Shown here piece by piece: positions 24,959-33,006 of a DNA stretch of 64,000 nt. The notes beneath the pieces were generated by a model. That model was given only the letters and a program-made list of their open reading frames with translations. It was not told the DNA's origin and made no database searches. The position numbers were made by a program, and so were the translations under genes. Origin of the DNA: Streptomyces mangrovisoli (GTDB lineage: Bacteria > Actinomycetota > Actinomycetes > Streptomycetales > Streptomycetaceae); the NCBI RefSeq assembly GCF_000974985.2, contig NZ_LAVA02000034.1:62001-126000 (forward strand), given 5' to 3'. Positions within the stretch are counted from its first letter, which is position 1, and each line of letters opens with the position of its first letter.

Positions 24959-25711
24959 ATGCCGATTCTGGTGATCAGCGGGACGGGCACGGAGATCGGC
25001 AAGACGGTCGCCACGGCCGCCGTCGCGGCGTCGGCGCTCGCGGCGGGCCGCTCGGTGGCCGTGCTCAAGCCGGCCCAGACGGGGGTACGACCGGACGAGC
25101 CCGGGGACGCCGAGGAGGTCGCGCGGCTCGCGGGCCCCGTGACCGCCGCCGAACTGGCCCGTTTTCCCGAGCCGTTGGCGCCCGCGACCGCGGCGCGCCG
25201 GGCCGGTCTCGCTCCCGTGGGCCCGGAGCAGGTGGCGGAGGCGGCGCAGAAGCTGGCCGCCGAGCACGACCTGGTGCTGGTCGAGGGCGCGGGCGGGCTG
25301 CTGGTGCGGTTCGACGCGGCGGGCGGCACGCTGGCGGACGCGGCGGGCCTGCTCGGCGCACCGGTGCTCGTGGTCGCCCCGGCCGGTCTCGGCACCCTGA
25401 ACGCGACCGAGTTGACCGCTCGTGAACTGCGGTTCCGTGAGATCGAGTTGGCAGGCGTGGTGATCGGCAGCTGGCCCGAGGAGCCGGATCTCGCGGCGCG
25501 CTGCAACCTCGCCGACCTGCCGGAGGTGGCGGGCGCGCCGCTGCTGGGCGCGCTGCCCGCGGGCGCGGGTTCGCTGACCCCGGCGGCGTTCCGGGCGGCG
25601 GCTCCGGGCTGGCTCGCCCCCGGGCTGCACGGCCGGTGGGACGCGGAGGCGTTCCGGGAGCGGGAGGCAGCGCGGGCGTTCCCGGGGCGGGAGGCCGCGC
25701 AGGCCCGGTGA
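24959..25711 (+). CDS. bioD: Dethiobiotin synthetase
   Basis: A 250-residue ATP-dependent carboxylase-ligase that closes the ureido ring. The P-loop is GTGTEIGKT, followed by KPAQTG and VEGAGGLLV. The C-terminus has an extra Arg/Glu-rich stretch of about 20 residues with the repeated element EREAARAFPG. It is the last gene of bioBAD. Confidence 0.93.
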   Translation: MPILVISGTGTEIGKTVATAAVAASALAAGRSVAVLKPAQTGVRPDEPGDAEEVARLAGPVTAAELARFPEPLAPATAARRAGLAPVGPEQVAEAAQKLAAEHDLVLVEGAGGLLVRFDAAGGTLADAAGLLGAPVLVVAPAGLGTLNATELTARELRFREIELAGVVIGSWPEEPDLAARCNLADLPEVAGAPLLGALPAGAGSLTPAAFRAAAPGWLAPGLHGRWDAEAFREREAARAFPGREAAQAR

Positions 25712-25822
25712 GCGATGGAGCGTGAACGGTGAAGCGTGAGCGGTCGGGCGTGAGCCGCAGGGGGTGCGCGGGCGGTGTTGCGGGAAGAATCGCGGTATCG
25801 GCCAGCGCGCAGGAGGTCCGCC

Positions 25823-26491
25823 ATGACCACGCGAACCACCCGGGACGCCGTCCACCACCCCCTTTTCGCGCGGTACTACACGCGGGTCAGCGTGCGGGCG
25901 GAGAGCGCGCTCGGCATGGCCGCCCTGCGCGACCGGCTGCTCGCCGGGCTCTCCGGCCGGGTGATCGAGATCGGCGCGGGCAACGGGCTGAACTTCGCCC
26001 ACTATCCGGGCGCGGTCGCCGAGGTCGTGGCGATCGAACCGGAGCACACCCTGCGGCAGGCGGCCGTTCAGGCGGCCCTGCGCGCGGAGGTGCCGGTCGA
26101 CGTCGCGCCCGGTGCGGCGGAGGCGCTGCCGGTCAAGAGCGAGGCGTTCGACGCGGCCGTCCTGTCGCTGGTGCTGTGCAGCGTGCGGGATGTGCCGCGA
26201 GCGCTCGCGGAGGCGCGGCGGGTGCTGCGGCCGGGCGGTGAGCTGCGGTTCTTCGAACACGGCGCAGGCGGCGGCCGGTTGATGGGCGTCACCCAGCGGA
26301 CCCTGGACCGCACGGTGTGGCCGGCACTGAACGGCGGCTGCCGTCTGGCGCGCGACCCGATCGCCGCCGTACGGGAGGCCGGCTTCGAACTCGGGCCGTA
26401 CCGGCGGCTGTTGGTTCCGGACAAGGGGCCGGTGCTGCCGACGTCGTACTGCGTACTGGGTACGGCGTGGCGGCCGGTGGAGGCGGTCTGA
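25823..26491 (+). CDS. Class I SAM-dependent methyltransferase
   Basis: A 222-residue methyltransferase from ATG 25823, with AGGAGG seven bases upstream. The SAM-binding motif I is VIEIGAGNGLNFAHYP, motif II AIEPEH, and a later LRPGGELRFFEH. This is the UbiE/Methyltransf_11 group; the substrate is unknown. It is 111 bp after bioD and probably independent of biotin synthesis. Confidence 0.88.
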   Translation: MTTRTTRDAVHHPLFARYYTRVSVRAESALGMAALRDRLLAGLSGRVIEIGAGNGLNFAHYPGAVAEVVAIEPEHTLRQAAVQAALRAEVPVDVAPGAAEALPVKSEAFDAAVLSLVLCSVRDVPRALAEARRVLRPGGELRFFEHGAGGGRLMGVTQRTLDRTVWPALNGGCRLARDPIAAVREAGFELGPYRRLLVPDKGPVLPTSYCVLGTAWRPVEAV

Positions 26492-26545
26492 GACGAAGAC
26501 CCCGAGCCGCCCGGGGCCGGACACGGCGGTCCAGCGCGCCAGTTG

Positions 26546-27040
26546 TCAGGCGCCCCAGCGGCGGAGTTCGCCCGCGATGTCGTGCATCGACACCTCGCCG
26601 GTCGCCACCAGCCGGGCCAGGTCGCGCACTTGCTCGGCCGAGGGGGCGGGCTTGAGGCCGGAGGCGACCAGGTAGCCGTACGCCACCGCGCACGCGAAGA
26701 GCGCGTTGGAGCGCTCCAGGGCGGGGACGCGGATGAGGAGTTGGAGCAGCGCGGCGGCGCGGGCGTGCGGGGTGTCGTAGACCGGGACGCCGAATATCTC
26801 GGCGCGATGGCGGGCGACGGCCGCGACCAGCGCGCCCCAGTCGGCCACCTGGGCGTCGCCGGGGGTCCGCTGCTCGGCGAGCATGAGCAGCCAGGCGAGG
26901 TCGACGGCGAGGTCGCTCAGGGGGCCTTTGTCCGGGGGGTCTTCGCTCAACGGGCCTTTGTCCGAAGGGTCGTCACTCAAGGCGTCTTCGCCTGGGGAGT
27001 CGTCACTGAAGGGTTCTTCGTCCGGGGAGTCGTCGCTCAA
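26546..27040 (-). CDS. Doc/Fic-like toxin component with degenerate motif and repetitive N-terminus
   Basis: The conserved core begins near LSDLAVDLAWLL and is about 125 residues, resembling proteins called Fic-family toxin components in Streptomyces. The Fic helix segment VPALERSNALFACAVAYGYL keeps the Asn of the Doc motif but lacks the catalytic His and the Lys-Arg, so activity is doubtful. The N-terminus given here (TTG 27040) contains four acidic decapeptide repeats encoded by a 30-bp minisatellite. The true start is uncertain: TTG codons at 26980 and 26950 are alternatives. It follows its presumed antitoxin on the same strand. Confidence 0.65.
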   Translation of the reverse strand: MSDDSPDEEPFSDDSPGEDALSDDPSDKGPLSEDPPDKGPLSDLAVDLAWLLMLAEQRTPGDAQVADWGALVAAVARHRAEIFGVPVYDTPHARAAALLQLLIRVPALERSNALFACAVAYGYLVASGLKPAPSAEQVRDLARLVATGEVSMHDIAGELRRWGA

Positions 27041-27070
27041 GGGGTCTGCGTCCGGGGAGTCGTCGCTCAG
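26921..27070. repeat. Five tandem 30-bp repeats at the antitoxin-toxin junction
   Basis: Units have an exact 30-bp period and end (forward strand) at 26950, 26980, 27010, 27040 and 27070. On the minus strand each encodes a variant of SDDSPDEEPL. They fill the space from 5 bp after the antitoxin stop to the toxin core. Confidence 0.9.
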
Positions 27071-27074
27071 CGGG

Positions 27075-27350
27075 TCAGCGGCGCTCTTCGCGGGCTCGGG
27101 CGGCGGCGCCGGGCTCGCCGGATGGTCGGACCGGTGCCGGGGTGCGGGTCTGCTCCCCCGCGAACACGGACTCGTACTGCTTCATGAAGTCCGCGGCGGC
27201 CTCGACGAAGGTGTGTCCCGCCTCGCCGGTGTCCTGCCGGACGAGTTCCTCGATGTAGCGGTTGACGCTCATGCCGCGGGCCACGGCGCGCTCGCGCGCC
27301 GCGCGGGCGGTGTCCTCGTCCACGCGCACGTTCAGCTGAGTCTTCGCCAT
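27075..27350 (-). CDS. Antitoxin-like protein (ribbon-helix-helix type)
   Basis: A 91-residue protein beginning MAKTQLNVRVDEDTARAARERA, the pattern of ribbon-helix-helix/HicB-like antitoxins that bind DNA. The middle (VEAAADFMKQYESVFAG) would contact the toxin, and the C-terminus is basic and Ala-rich. It is upstream of the Doc-like gene on the same strand and likely autoregulates the pair. Its stop lies just before the 30-bp repeats. Confidence 0.82.
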   Translation of the reverse strand: MAKTQLNVRVDEDTARAARERAVARGMSVNRYIEELVRQDTGEAGHTFVEAAADFMKQYESVFAGEQTRTPAPVRPSGEPGAAARAREERR

Positions 27351-27562
27351 GACTCGAAGCTAGCGCCGCAGCGCTAGCACGGCAAGGCTCCTCTCCCGGG
27401 TGGAGAGTGCCCCCTACACCGGTGTCGGATGCCCGACCTGGGGAGGAAGCCGCCTGCGACCTCGGGGGGATACCGGCTGTGGGCCGCATCACATTACGCT
27501 CGGCCGGGGAAACGGAGTCTGTCAGCACGCCATGCCCGCGAAGGACCGCCAGGGAGGCAGTC

Positions 27563-28414
27563 TTGTCCACATCTGCTGCGGAGCACGCCCAGGACACCGG
27601 CGTCGCCGCCCGCGCCCGGGGCCTGACCAAGGCGTACGGCACGGGCGAGACGACGGTCCTCGCCCTGGACGCGGTGGACGTCGACATCGCGCGCGGCCGC
27701 TTCACCGCCGTGATGGGGCCCTCGGGCTCCGGGAAGTCCACCCTGATGCACTGTCTGGCCGGCCTCGACACGGTCTCGGCCGGTCAGGTGTGGCTCGGCG
27801 GCACGGAGATCACCGGGCTCAGGGACCGGGAGCTGACGCGGCTGCGCCGGGACCGGATCGGCTTCATGTTCCAGTCGTTCAACCTCATCCCGACGCTCAA
27901 CGCCCTCGAGAACATCACGCTCCCCATGGACATCGCCGGTCACCGGCCGGACGAGAAGTGGCTCGACCAGGTCATCGACACCCTGGGGCTGCGGGACCGC
28001 CTCAAGCACCGGCCCGCCCAGCTCTCCGGCGGCCAGCAGCAGCGGGTGGCGTGCGCGCGGGCGCTGGCCTCCCGGCCGGAGCTGATCTTCGCGGACGAGC
28101 CGACCGGCAACCTCGACTCCCGGGCGGGTCTGGAGGTGCTCGGCTTTCTGCGGGAGGCGGTGGACGGCCTCGGGCAGACCGTCGTCATGGTGACGCACGA
28201 CCCCGGCGCGGCGGCCCACTCCGACCTGGTGCTCTTCCTCGCGGACGGGCGGATCGTGGACGCGATGGAGCGCCCCACGGCGGACGCGGTGCTGGAGCGG
28301 ATGAAGCGGTTCGACGGCATCCGCTCCACGCTCGGCGGGCAGCCGGACGCGACGGAGCACGGCGACACAGCCGCATCGCACGCGGCCGAACGAGGCGTCG
28401 CCGAGGGAGACTGA
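27563..28414 (+). CDS. ABC transporter ATP-binding protein, MacB/LolD type
   Basis: A 283-residue ATPase. Walker A is MGPSGSGKST, the signature is LSGGQQQRVACARAL, and Walker B is LIFADEPTGNLDS; the Q loop FQSFNLIPTLNALEN is typical of the MacB/LolD/FtsE branch. The start is TTG 27563 with GGGAGG five bases upstream. A charged C-terminal extension of about 35 residues follows the domain. The permease gene begins 4 bp after the stop. Confidence 0.92.
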   Translation: MSTSAAEHAQDTGVAARARGLTKAYGTGETTVLALDAVDVDIARGRFTAVMGPSGSGKSTLMHCLAGLDTVSAGQVWLGGTEITGLRDRELTRLRRDRIGFMFQSFNLIPTLNALENITLPMDIAGHRPDEKWLDQVIDTLGLRDRLKHRPAQLSGGQQQRVACARALASRPELIFADEPTGNLDSRAGLEVLGFLREAVDGLGQTVVMVTHDPGAAAHSDLVLFLADGRIVDAMERPTADAVLERMKRFDGIRSTLGGQPDATEHGDTAASHAAERGVAEGD

Positions 28415-28418
28415 CCCC

Positions 28419-30986
28419 GTGCTCAAGGCGACGCTGCGCAGCTTTCTCGCCCACAAGGGGCGGCTGCTGCTGTCCGCCCTGGCGATCGTCCTGTCCGTGG
28501 CCTTCGTGGCGGGCAGCCTGATCTTCTCCGACACGGTCTCGCGCACCTTCGACCGGCTGTTCGCGTCGACCTCCGCCGATGTGACGGTGGAGCCGAAGCA
28601 GGACCTCACCTCCGCCGTGCCGACCGGCGCGACCCAGACCCTGCCCGCCGCGCTGGCCGCGACGGTGGCGAAGGTGGACGGTGTCGCCGCGACCCACATC
28701 GACGCGGCCACCAACCAGGTCACGGTCGTCGACGCGAGGAACGACCCGGTCGGCCCGACCACCGGCGCCCCCACCATCGTCACCAACTGGTACGTCACCG
28801 ACCGCAGTCCGGTGCGGCTGACCTCCGGGCACGCCCCGCACGGCGCGGACCAGGCGCTGCTCGACGCGGACACCGCCGACCGCAGGCACCTGGGGATCGG
28901 CGACGTCATGTCCGTGCAGGCGCAGCCCGGCACCTTCCGGGTGCGGATCGTCGGCATCGCCACCTTCAGCACCACCAACCCGGGCTCCGCGCTGGTCTTC
29001 CTGGACACGCCGACGGCGCAGCGCAGGCTGCTCGGCTCGACGAGTCGGGCGACGAGCATCTCGGTGGACGCGGCGAAGGGGGTCGACGACGCGGTGCTCA
29101 AGCGCCGGGTCGTCGCCGCGCTCGGCGGCACCGGTTACGACGTGAAGACAGCGGGCGAGCAGGCCAAGTCCGCGGCCGCCCAACTGGGCACGTTCCTCGA
29201 CGTCATCAAGTACGTCATGCTCGGCTTCGCCGGGATCGCGACCCTCGTCGGGATATTCCTCATCGTCAACACCTTCTCCATGCTGATCGCGCAACGCACC
29301 CGGGAACTCGGCCTGTTGCGGGCCCTGGGCGCCGACCGGCGTCAGGTGCGCCGGTCCGTCCTCACCGAGGCGGTGCTGCTCGGCCTGGTCGGGTCGACGC
29401 TGGGTCTGGCGGCCGGGATCGGGCTGGCGGTCGGGCTGATCGGGCTGATGAGCGCCTTCGGCATGAACCTCAGCACCGCGGAGATGGTCATCGGGTGGGG
29501 CACCCCCGTCGCGGCGTACGCCGTCGGCGTGGGCGTCACCTTCGTGGCGGCGTACCTCCCGGCCCGGCGGGCGGCGGCGGTGTCGCCGATGGCGGCGCTC
29601 GCGGACGCCGAGGTGGCCGGGGTGGGACGGCCGCTGACGGTACGGGCGATCGTGGGCGGCCTGGTCGGGGCGGTCGGCGCGGCCGCGCTCGCCGGGTGTG
29701 CGGCGGCCGACCGCACGGCGACGTCCGCCTCGCTGCTGGGGCTCGGCGTGGTGCTCACCCTCGTCGCGACCGTGATCGCCGGACCGCTGCTGGTGCGCCC
29801 GGTGATCCGGGTGCTGGGCGGGGCCTTCCCCGCCGTGTTCGGCTCGGTGGGCCGGATGAGCCAGCGCAACGCCCTGCGCAATCCGCGCCGGACCGGCGCC
29901 ACCGCGTCGGCGCTGATGGTGGGGCTCGCCCTGGTGACCGGCATGTCGGTGGCCAGCGCGTCCATGTCGCGCTCCTTCGACGAGCAGATCGACAAGACCC
30001 TCGGCGCGGACTTCGTCGTCCAGAACGGCAACTTCCTGCCGTTCTCGTCCGAGGTGACCGGCACGGTCCGCGCGACCGACGGTGTCGGTCTGGTCGTACG
30101 GCAGCGGTTCGCGGCGGTGGCGGTACGGCTGCCGGACGGCCGGCGCGTGGAGACCACCGCGGCCGGGTATGACGACCGGCTCGACGACGTCGCCCACATC
30201 AAGTACGAGGCGGGGAACACGACGTCGGCCCTCGCGCCGGGGAGCCTCGCCATGGACGCGGGCTTCGCCGCGGACCACGGCGTGCGGATCGGCACCGTCC
30301 TGCCGGTGGAGTTCCAGGGCGGCCGTAAGACCTCCCTGCGGGTCGGGGCGCTCACCAACCAGGACACGGCCGACGGCTTCGGCACGCAGGGCGGGCTCTA
30401 CTTCGGCATCGCCACGGTCGAGAAGTACGTCCCGAGCGGGCAGGACTCCGCGCTCTACGTCAACGCCTCCCCCGGCACCGGCGCGGACACCCTGCGGGCC
30501 CGCCTCGACCGGACCCTCCGGCCGTATCCCCAGGTCCAGGTCCGTGACCAGGCCGACTACAAGCAGCTGGTGCACGACCAGATCGCGGTGCTGCTGTACC
30601 TGGTGTACGCGCTGCTCGGCCTCGCGATCGTGATCGCGGTGCTGGGCGTGGTCAACACGCTCGCGCTGTCGGTGGTCGAGCGCACCCGGGAGATCGGTCT
30701 GCTGCGCGCGATCGGCCTGGGGCGCCGGCAGTTGCGGCGCATGATCCGGCTGGAGTCGGTGGTGATCGCGGTGTTCGGCGCGGTCCTCGGGCTCGCGCTG
30801 GGGCTGGTGTGGGGGGTGTGCACGCAGCAGGTGCTGGCGCTGCGGGGCCTGAAGGCGCTGGCGATCCCGTGGAGCACGGTGGTCGCGGTCGTCATCGGGT
30901 CCGCGGTGGTCGGGGTGGTGGCGGCGCTGCTGCCCGCGCTGCGGGCGTCGCGCATGAACGTGCTGGCGGCGATCGCGCACGAGTGA
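28419..30986 (+). CDS. FtsX/MacB-type ABC transporter permease
   Basis: An 855-residue permease. It has an N-terminal membrane segment (about 17-38), a long extracytoplasmic domain, a first FtsX domain with three membrane segments (about 265-385), a central pair of membrane segments (about 410-460), a second extracytoplasmic domain, and a C-terminal FtsX domain (about 720-850). The repeated ERTREIGLLRAIGLGRRQ and QRTRELGLLRALGADRRQ cytoplasmic loops are family hallmarks. Such exporters move lipids, peptides or drugs; substrate unknown. GTG 28419 is coupled to the ATPase gene. Confidence 0.92.
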   Translation: MLKATLRSFLAHKGRLLLSALAIVLSVAFVAGSLIFSDTVSRTFDRLFASTSADVTVEPKQDLTSAVPTGATQTLPAALAATVAKVDGVAATHIDAATNQVTVVDARNDPVGPTTGAPTIVTNWYVTDRSPVRLTSGHAPHGADQALLDADTADRRHLGIGDVMSVQAQPGTFRVRIVGIATFSTTNPGSALVFLDTPTAQRRLLGSTSRATSISVDAAKGVDDAVLKRRVVAALGGTGYDVKTAGEQAKSAAAQLGTFLDVIKYVMLGFAGIATLVGIFLIVNTFSMLIAQRTRELGLLRALGADRRQVRRSVLTEAVLLGLVGSTLGLAAGIGLAVGLIGLMSAFGMNLSTAEMVIGWGTPVAAYAVGVGVTFVAAYLPARRAAAVSPMAALADAEVAGVGRPLTVRAIVGGLVGAVGAAALAGCAAADRTATSASLLGLGVVLTLVATVIAGPLLVRPVIRVLGGAFPAVFGSVGRMSQRNALRNPRRTGATASALMVGLALVTGMSVASASMSRSFDEQIDKTLGADFVVQNGNFLPFSSEVTGTVRATDGVGLVVRQRFAAVAVRLPDGRRVETTAAGYDDRLDDVAHIKYEAGNTTSALAPGSLAMDAGFAADHGVRIGTVLPVEFQGGRKTSLRVGALTNQDTADGFGTQGGLYFGIATVEKYVPSGQDSALYVNASPGTGADTLRARLDRTLRPYPQVQVRDQADYKQLVHDQIAVLLYLVYALLGLAIVIAVLGVVNTLALSVVERTREIGLLRAIGLGRRQLRRMIRLESVVIAVFGAVLGLALGLVWGVCTQQVLALRGLKALAIPWSTVVAVVIGSAVVGVVAALLPALRASRMNVLAAIAHE

Positions 30987-31075
30987 GAGGGGCGGCCGGC
31001 TCGGGGATCCCGCCCGGCTGTCCACATCGCGGAAATGCCGGGGCGGCGGGCACCCTCCGTGCTGGGATCAGGGGC

Positions 31076-31513
31076 ATGACAAACATGACTGCGGAGCTGC
31101 GCATCCGCCCCGCCGGGCCCGCCGACCTCGACGCGGTGCTGGCCTTCTGGAAGACCGCCGCGGAGGGCACGAGCATCAGCGACGACCGCGACGGCGTGGA
31201 ACGGCTCGTGGCGCGGGACCCGGAGGCGCTGCTGCTGGCCGAGCGGGACCGGGTGCTGGTCGGCACGGTGATCGCCGGGTTCGACGGCTGGCGCTGCCAT
31301 CTCTACCGGCTGGCCGTGGACCCGGAGCGGCGCCGGCAGGGCATCGGCTCCGCGCTGCTCGCCGCGGCCGAGGAGCGGTTCGTCCGGCTGGGCGGCCGGC
31401 GCGGGGACGCGATGGTCCTGGTGCGCAACGAGACGGGGCAGCATGCCTGGCGGGCGGCCGGGTACCAGCCGGAGGAGCACTGGCGGCGCTGGGTCAAGCC
31501 GCTCGCCGACTGA
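31076..31513 (+). CDS. GNAT-family N-acetyltransferase
   Basis: A 145-residue single-domain acetyltransferase. The acetyl-CoA loop is RRRQGIGSALL, preceded by the beta-strand segment CHLYRLAVDPE and followed by VLVRNETGQHAWRAAGY. ATG 31076 is used; ATG 31085 is an alternative. Substrate unknown. It is 89 bp after the exporter gene. Confidence 0.88.
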   Translation: MTNMTAELRIRPAGPADLDAVLAFWKTAAEGTSISDDRDGVERLVARDPEALLLAERDRVLVGTVIAGFDGWRCHLYRLAVDPERRRQGIGSALLAAAEERFVRLGGRRGDAMVLVRNETGQHAWRAAGYQPEEHWRRWVKPLAD

Positions 31514-31549
31514 TCACCCGGATCGGGGACTCCCGGCCCCTTTGCCTTT

Positions 31550-31677
31550 CCTTTACCATCGGAGAGTGACCCGCCCTCCGATGAAAGGTGTGAACGTCCG
31601 CCCATGGACGAGCTTCCCGGCGACCGACACCGAGCGAACCTCCGTGCCCTGTCCGACGATGGGACGGAGGTGAGCCG
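31550..31677 (+). promoter_or_regulatory. Structured 5' leader of the CNNM/CorC genes with short ORF
   Basis: Two strong hairpins are visible. The first pairs CCTTT-(AC)-CATCGGAG (31550-31564) with CTCCGATGAAAGG (31576-31588). The second pairs CCTCCGTGCCC (near 31640) with GGGACGGAGG, which includes the ribosome-binding site of the downstream gene. A 35-codon ORF (GTG 31566 to TGA 31673) with six prolines runs through the leader and stops 4 bases before the ATG. This looks like a cis-regulatory leader, but it does not match the M-box or yybP-ykoY riboswitch cores that I remember. Confidence 0.5.
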
Positions 31678-33006
31678 ATGACCGAGGTGCTTCTGCTTCT
31701 CGTGGCGGTGCTGCTCTCGCTGGCCTGCGGCGCCTTCGTCGCCGCCGAGTTCTCGCTGACCACCGTCGAGCGGGGCGCGCTGGAGCGGGCCGCCGAGCGC
31801 GGTGAGCGGGGGGCCTCCGGCGCCCTGGAGGCCGTACGGAATCTGACCTTCCAGCTGTCCGGGGCGCAGCTCGGCATCACCGTGACCAACCTGGTGGTCG
31901 GCATGCTCGCCGAGCCGTCGATCGCCAAGCTGCTGGCCGGTCCGCTGGAGGCGATCGGCATACCCGCCTCGGCGGCCGGCTCGGTCGCGCTGGTGCTGGG
32001 CACGGCCCTGTCGACCGTGTTCCTGATGGTCGTCGGCGAGCTGGTGCCGAAGAACTGGGCCATCTCCTCGCCGCTCGCCGTCGCCAAGCGGGTGGGCAAC
32101 GCGCAACGCGTGTTCAGCGCCGCGTTCCGGCCCTTCATCACCCATCTCAACAACACCGCCAACCGGATCGTACGGCGGTTCGGCCTGGAGCCCGCCGAGG
32201 AGCTGGCGTCGGCCCGCGGGCCCAAGGAACTGGCCGCGCTCGCCCGGCACTCCGCCCGGGAGGGCGCCCTGGAGCCGGACACCGCCGAGCTGTTCGTACG
32301 GACCCTGAACCTCGCCGACCTCACCGCCGAGAACGTGATGACGCCCCGCGTCCAGGTCATGGCCCTGGAGGTCCAGGCCACCTGTGAGGACGTCGCGAAC
32401 GCGACCCGCGCCACCGGCCTGTCCCGTTTCCCGGTCTACCGGAACAGCCTGGACTCGGTCGTGGGCACCGCGCACATCAAGGACGTGCTGGCCGTCCCGG
32501 CCTGGCGCCGGGCCCGGGTCTCGGTCGCCGAGGTGATGCGCGAACCGCTGCTGGTCCCCGAGACGCTCACCGTCGACCGGCTGCTCGACCGGCTCTCCGG
32601 CAAGCGCACCATGGCCGTCGTCATCGACGAGTACGGCGGCACCGCGGGCGTCGCCACACTGGAGGACATCGTCGAGGAGGTCGTGGGCGAGGTCCGCGAC
32701 GAACACGATCCGCACGAGACCCCGGACCTCGCGCTCGCCGGGGTCGACGACGAGGGCCGCGCGCTGTACTCGGCGGACGGCTCGGCCCGCATGGACCAGC
32801 TCGCCCGGGTGGGCCTGCGCGCGCCGGAGGGGCCGTACGAGACGCTGGCCGGGCTGGTGGCGACGCGGCTCGGCCGCATACCGGACGTGGGCGACACCGT
32901 CGAGGTCGCCGGCTGGCGGCTCGACGTCGTCGACGACGCCGGGCGCCGGGCCGCCCGCGTCCTGCTGCACGCCCCGATCGCCTCGGACGAGGAGGACGCC
33001 CGATGA
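31678..33006 (+). CDS. CNNM/CorC-family transporter (DUF21, CBS pair, CorC_HlyC)
   Basis: A 442-residue protein often called hemolysin C-like. The N-terminal DUF21/CNNM domain (residues 1-190) has about four membrane segments with AAEFSLTTVERGALE and GQLGITVTNLVVG-type helices. A CBS pair follows (VMTPRVQVMALE to MAVVIDEYGGTAGVATLEDIVEEVVGE), then a CorC_HlyC domain. The family is linked to Mg2+/Co2+ export. Its start is ATG 31678, and its stop overlaps the second CNNM gene (ATGA). Confidence 0.92.
   Translation: MTEVLLLLVAVLLSLACGAFVAAEFSLTTVERGALERAAERGERGASGALEAVRNLTFQLSGAQLGITVTNLVVGMLAEPSIAKLLAGPLEAIGIPASAAGSVALVLGTALSTVFLMVVGELVPKNWAISSPLAVAKRVGNAQRVFSAAFRPFITHLNNTANRIVRRFGLEPAEELASARGPKELAALARHSAREGALEPDTAELFVRTLNLADLTAENVMTPRVQVMALEVQATCEDVANATRATGLSRFPVYRNSLDSVVGTAHIKDVLAVPAWRRARVSVAEVMREPLLVPETLTVDRLLDRLSGKRTMAVVIDEYGGTAGVATLEDIVEEVVGEVRDEHDPHETPDLALAGVDDEGRALYSADGSARMDQLARVGLRAPEGPYETLAGLVATRLGRIPDVGDTVEVAGWRLDVVDDAGRRAARVLLHAPIASDEEDAR

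Noticed and set aside
28185..31025. A 946-codon open frame opposite the FtsX permease
   Set aside because: The translation is a His/Arg/Asp-rich shadow typical of high-GC antisense frames; the permease on the plus strand is clearly real.
31550..31677. Mg2+ (M-box) or Mn2+ (yybP-ykoY) riboswitch
   Set aside because: The conserved cores of these classes are not visible. I keep it only as an unclassified leader.
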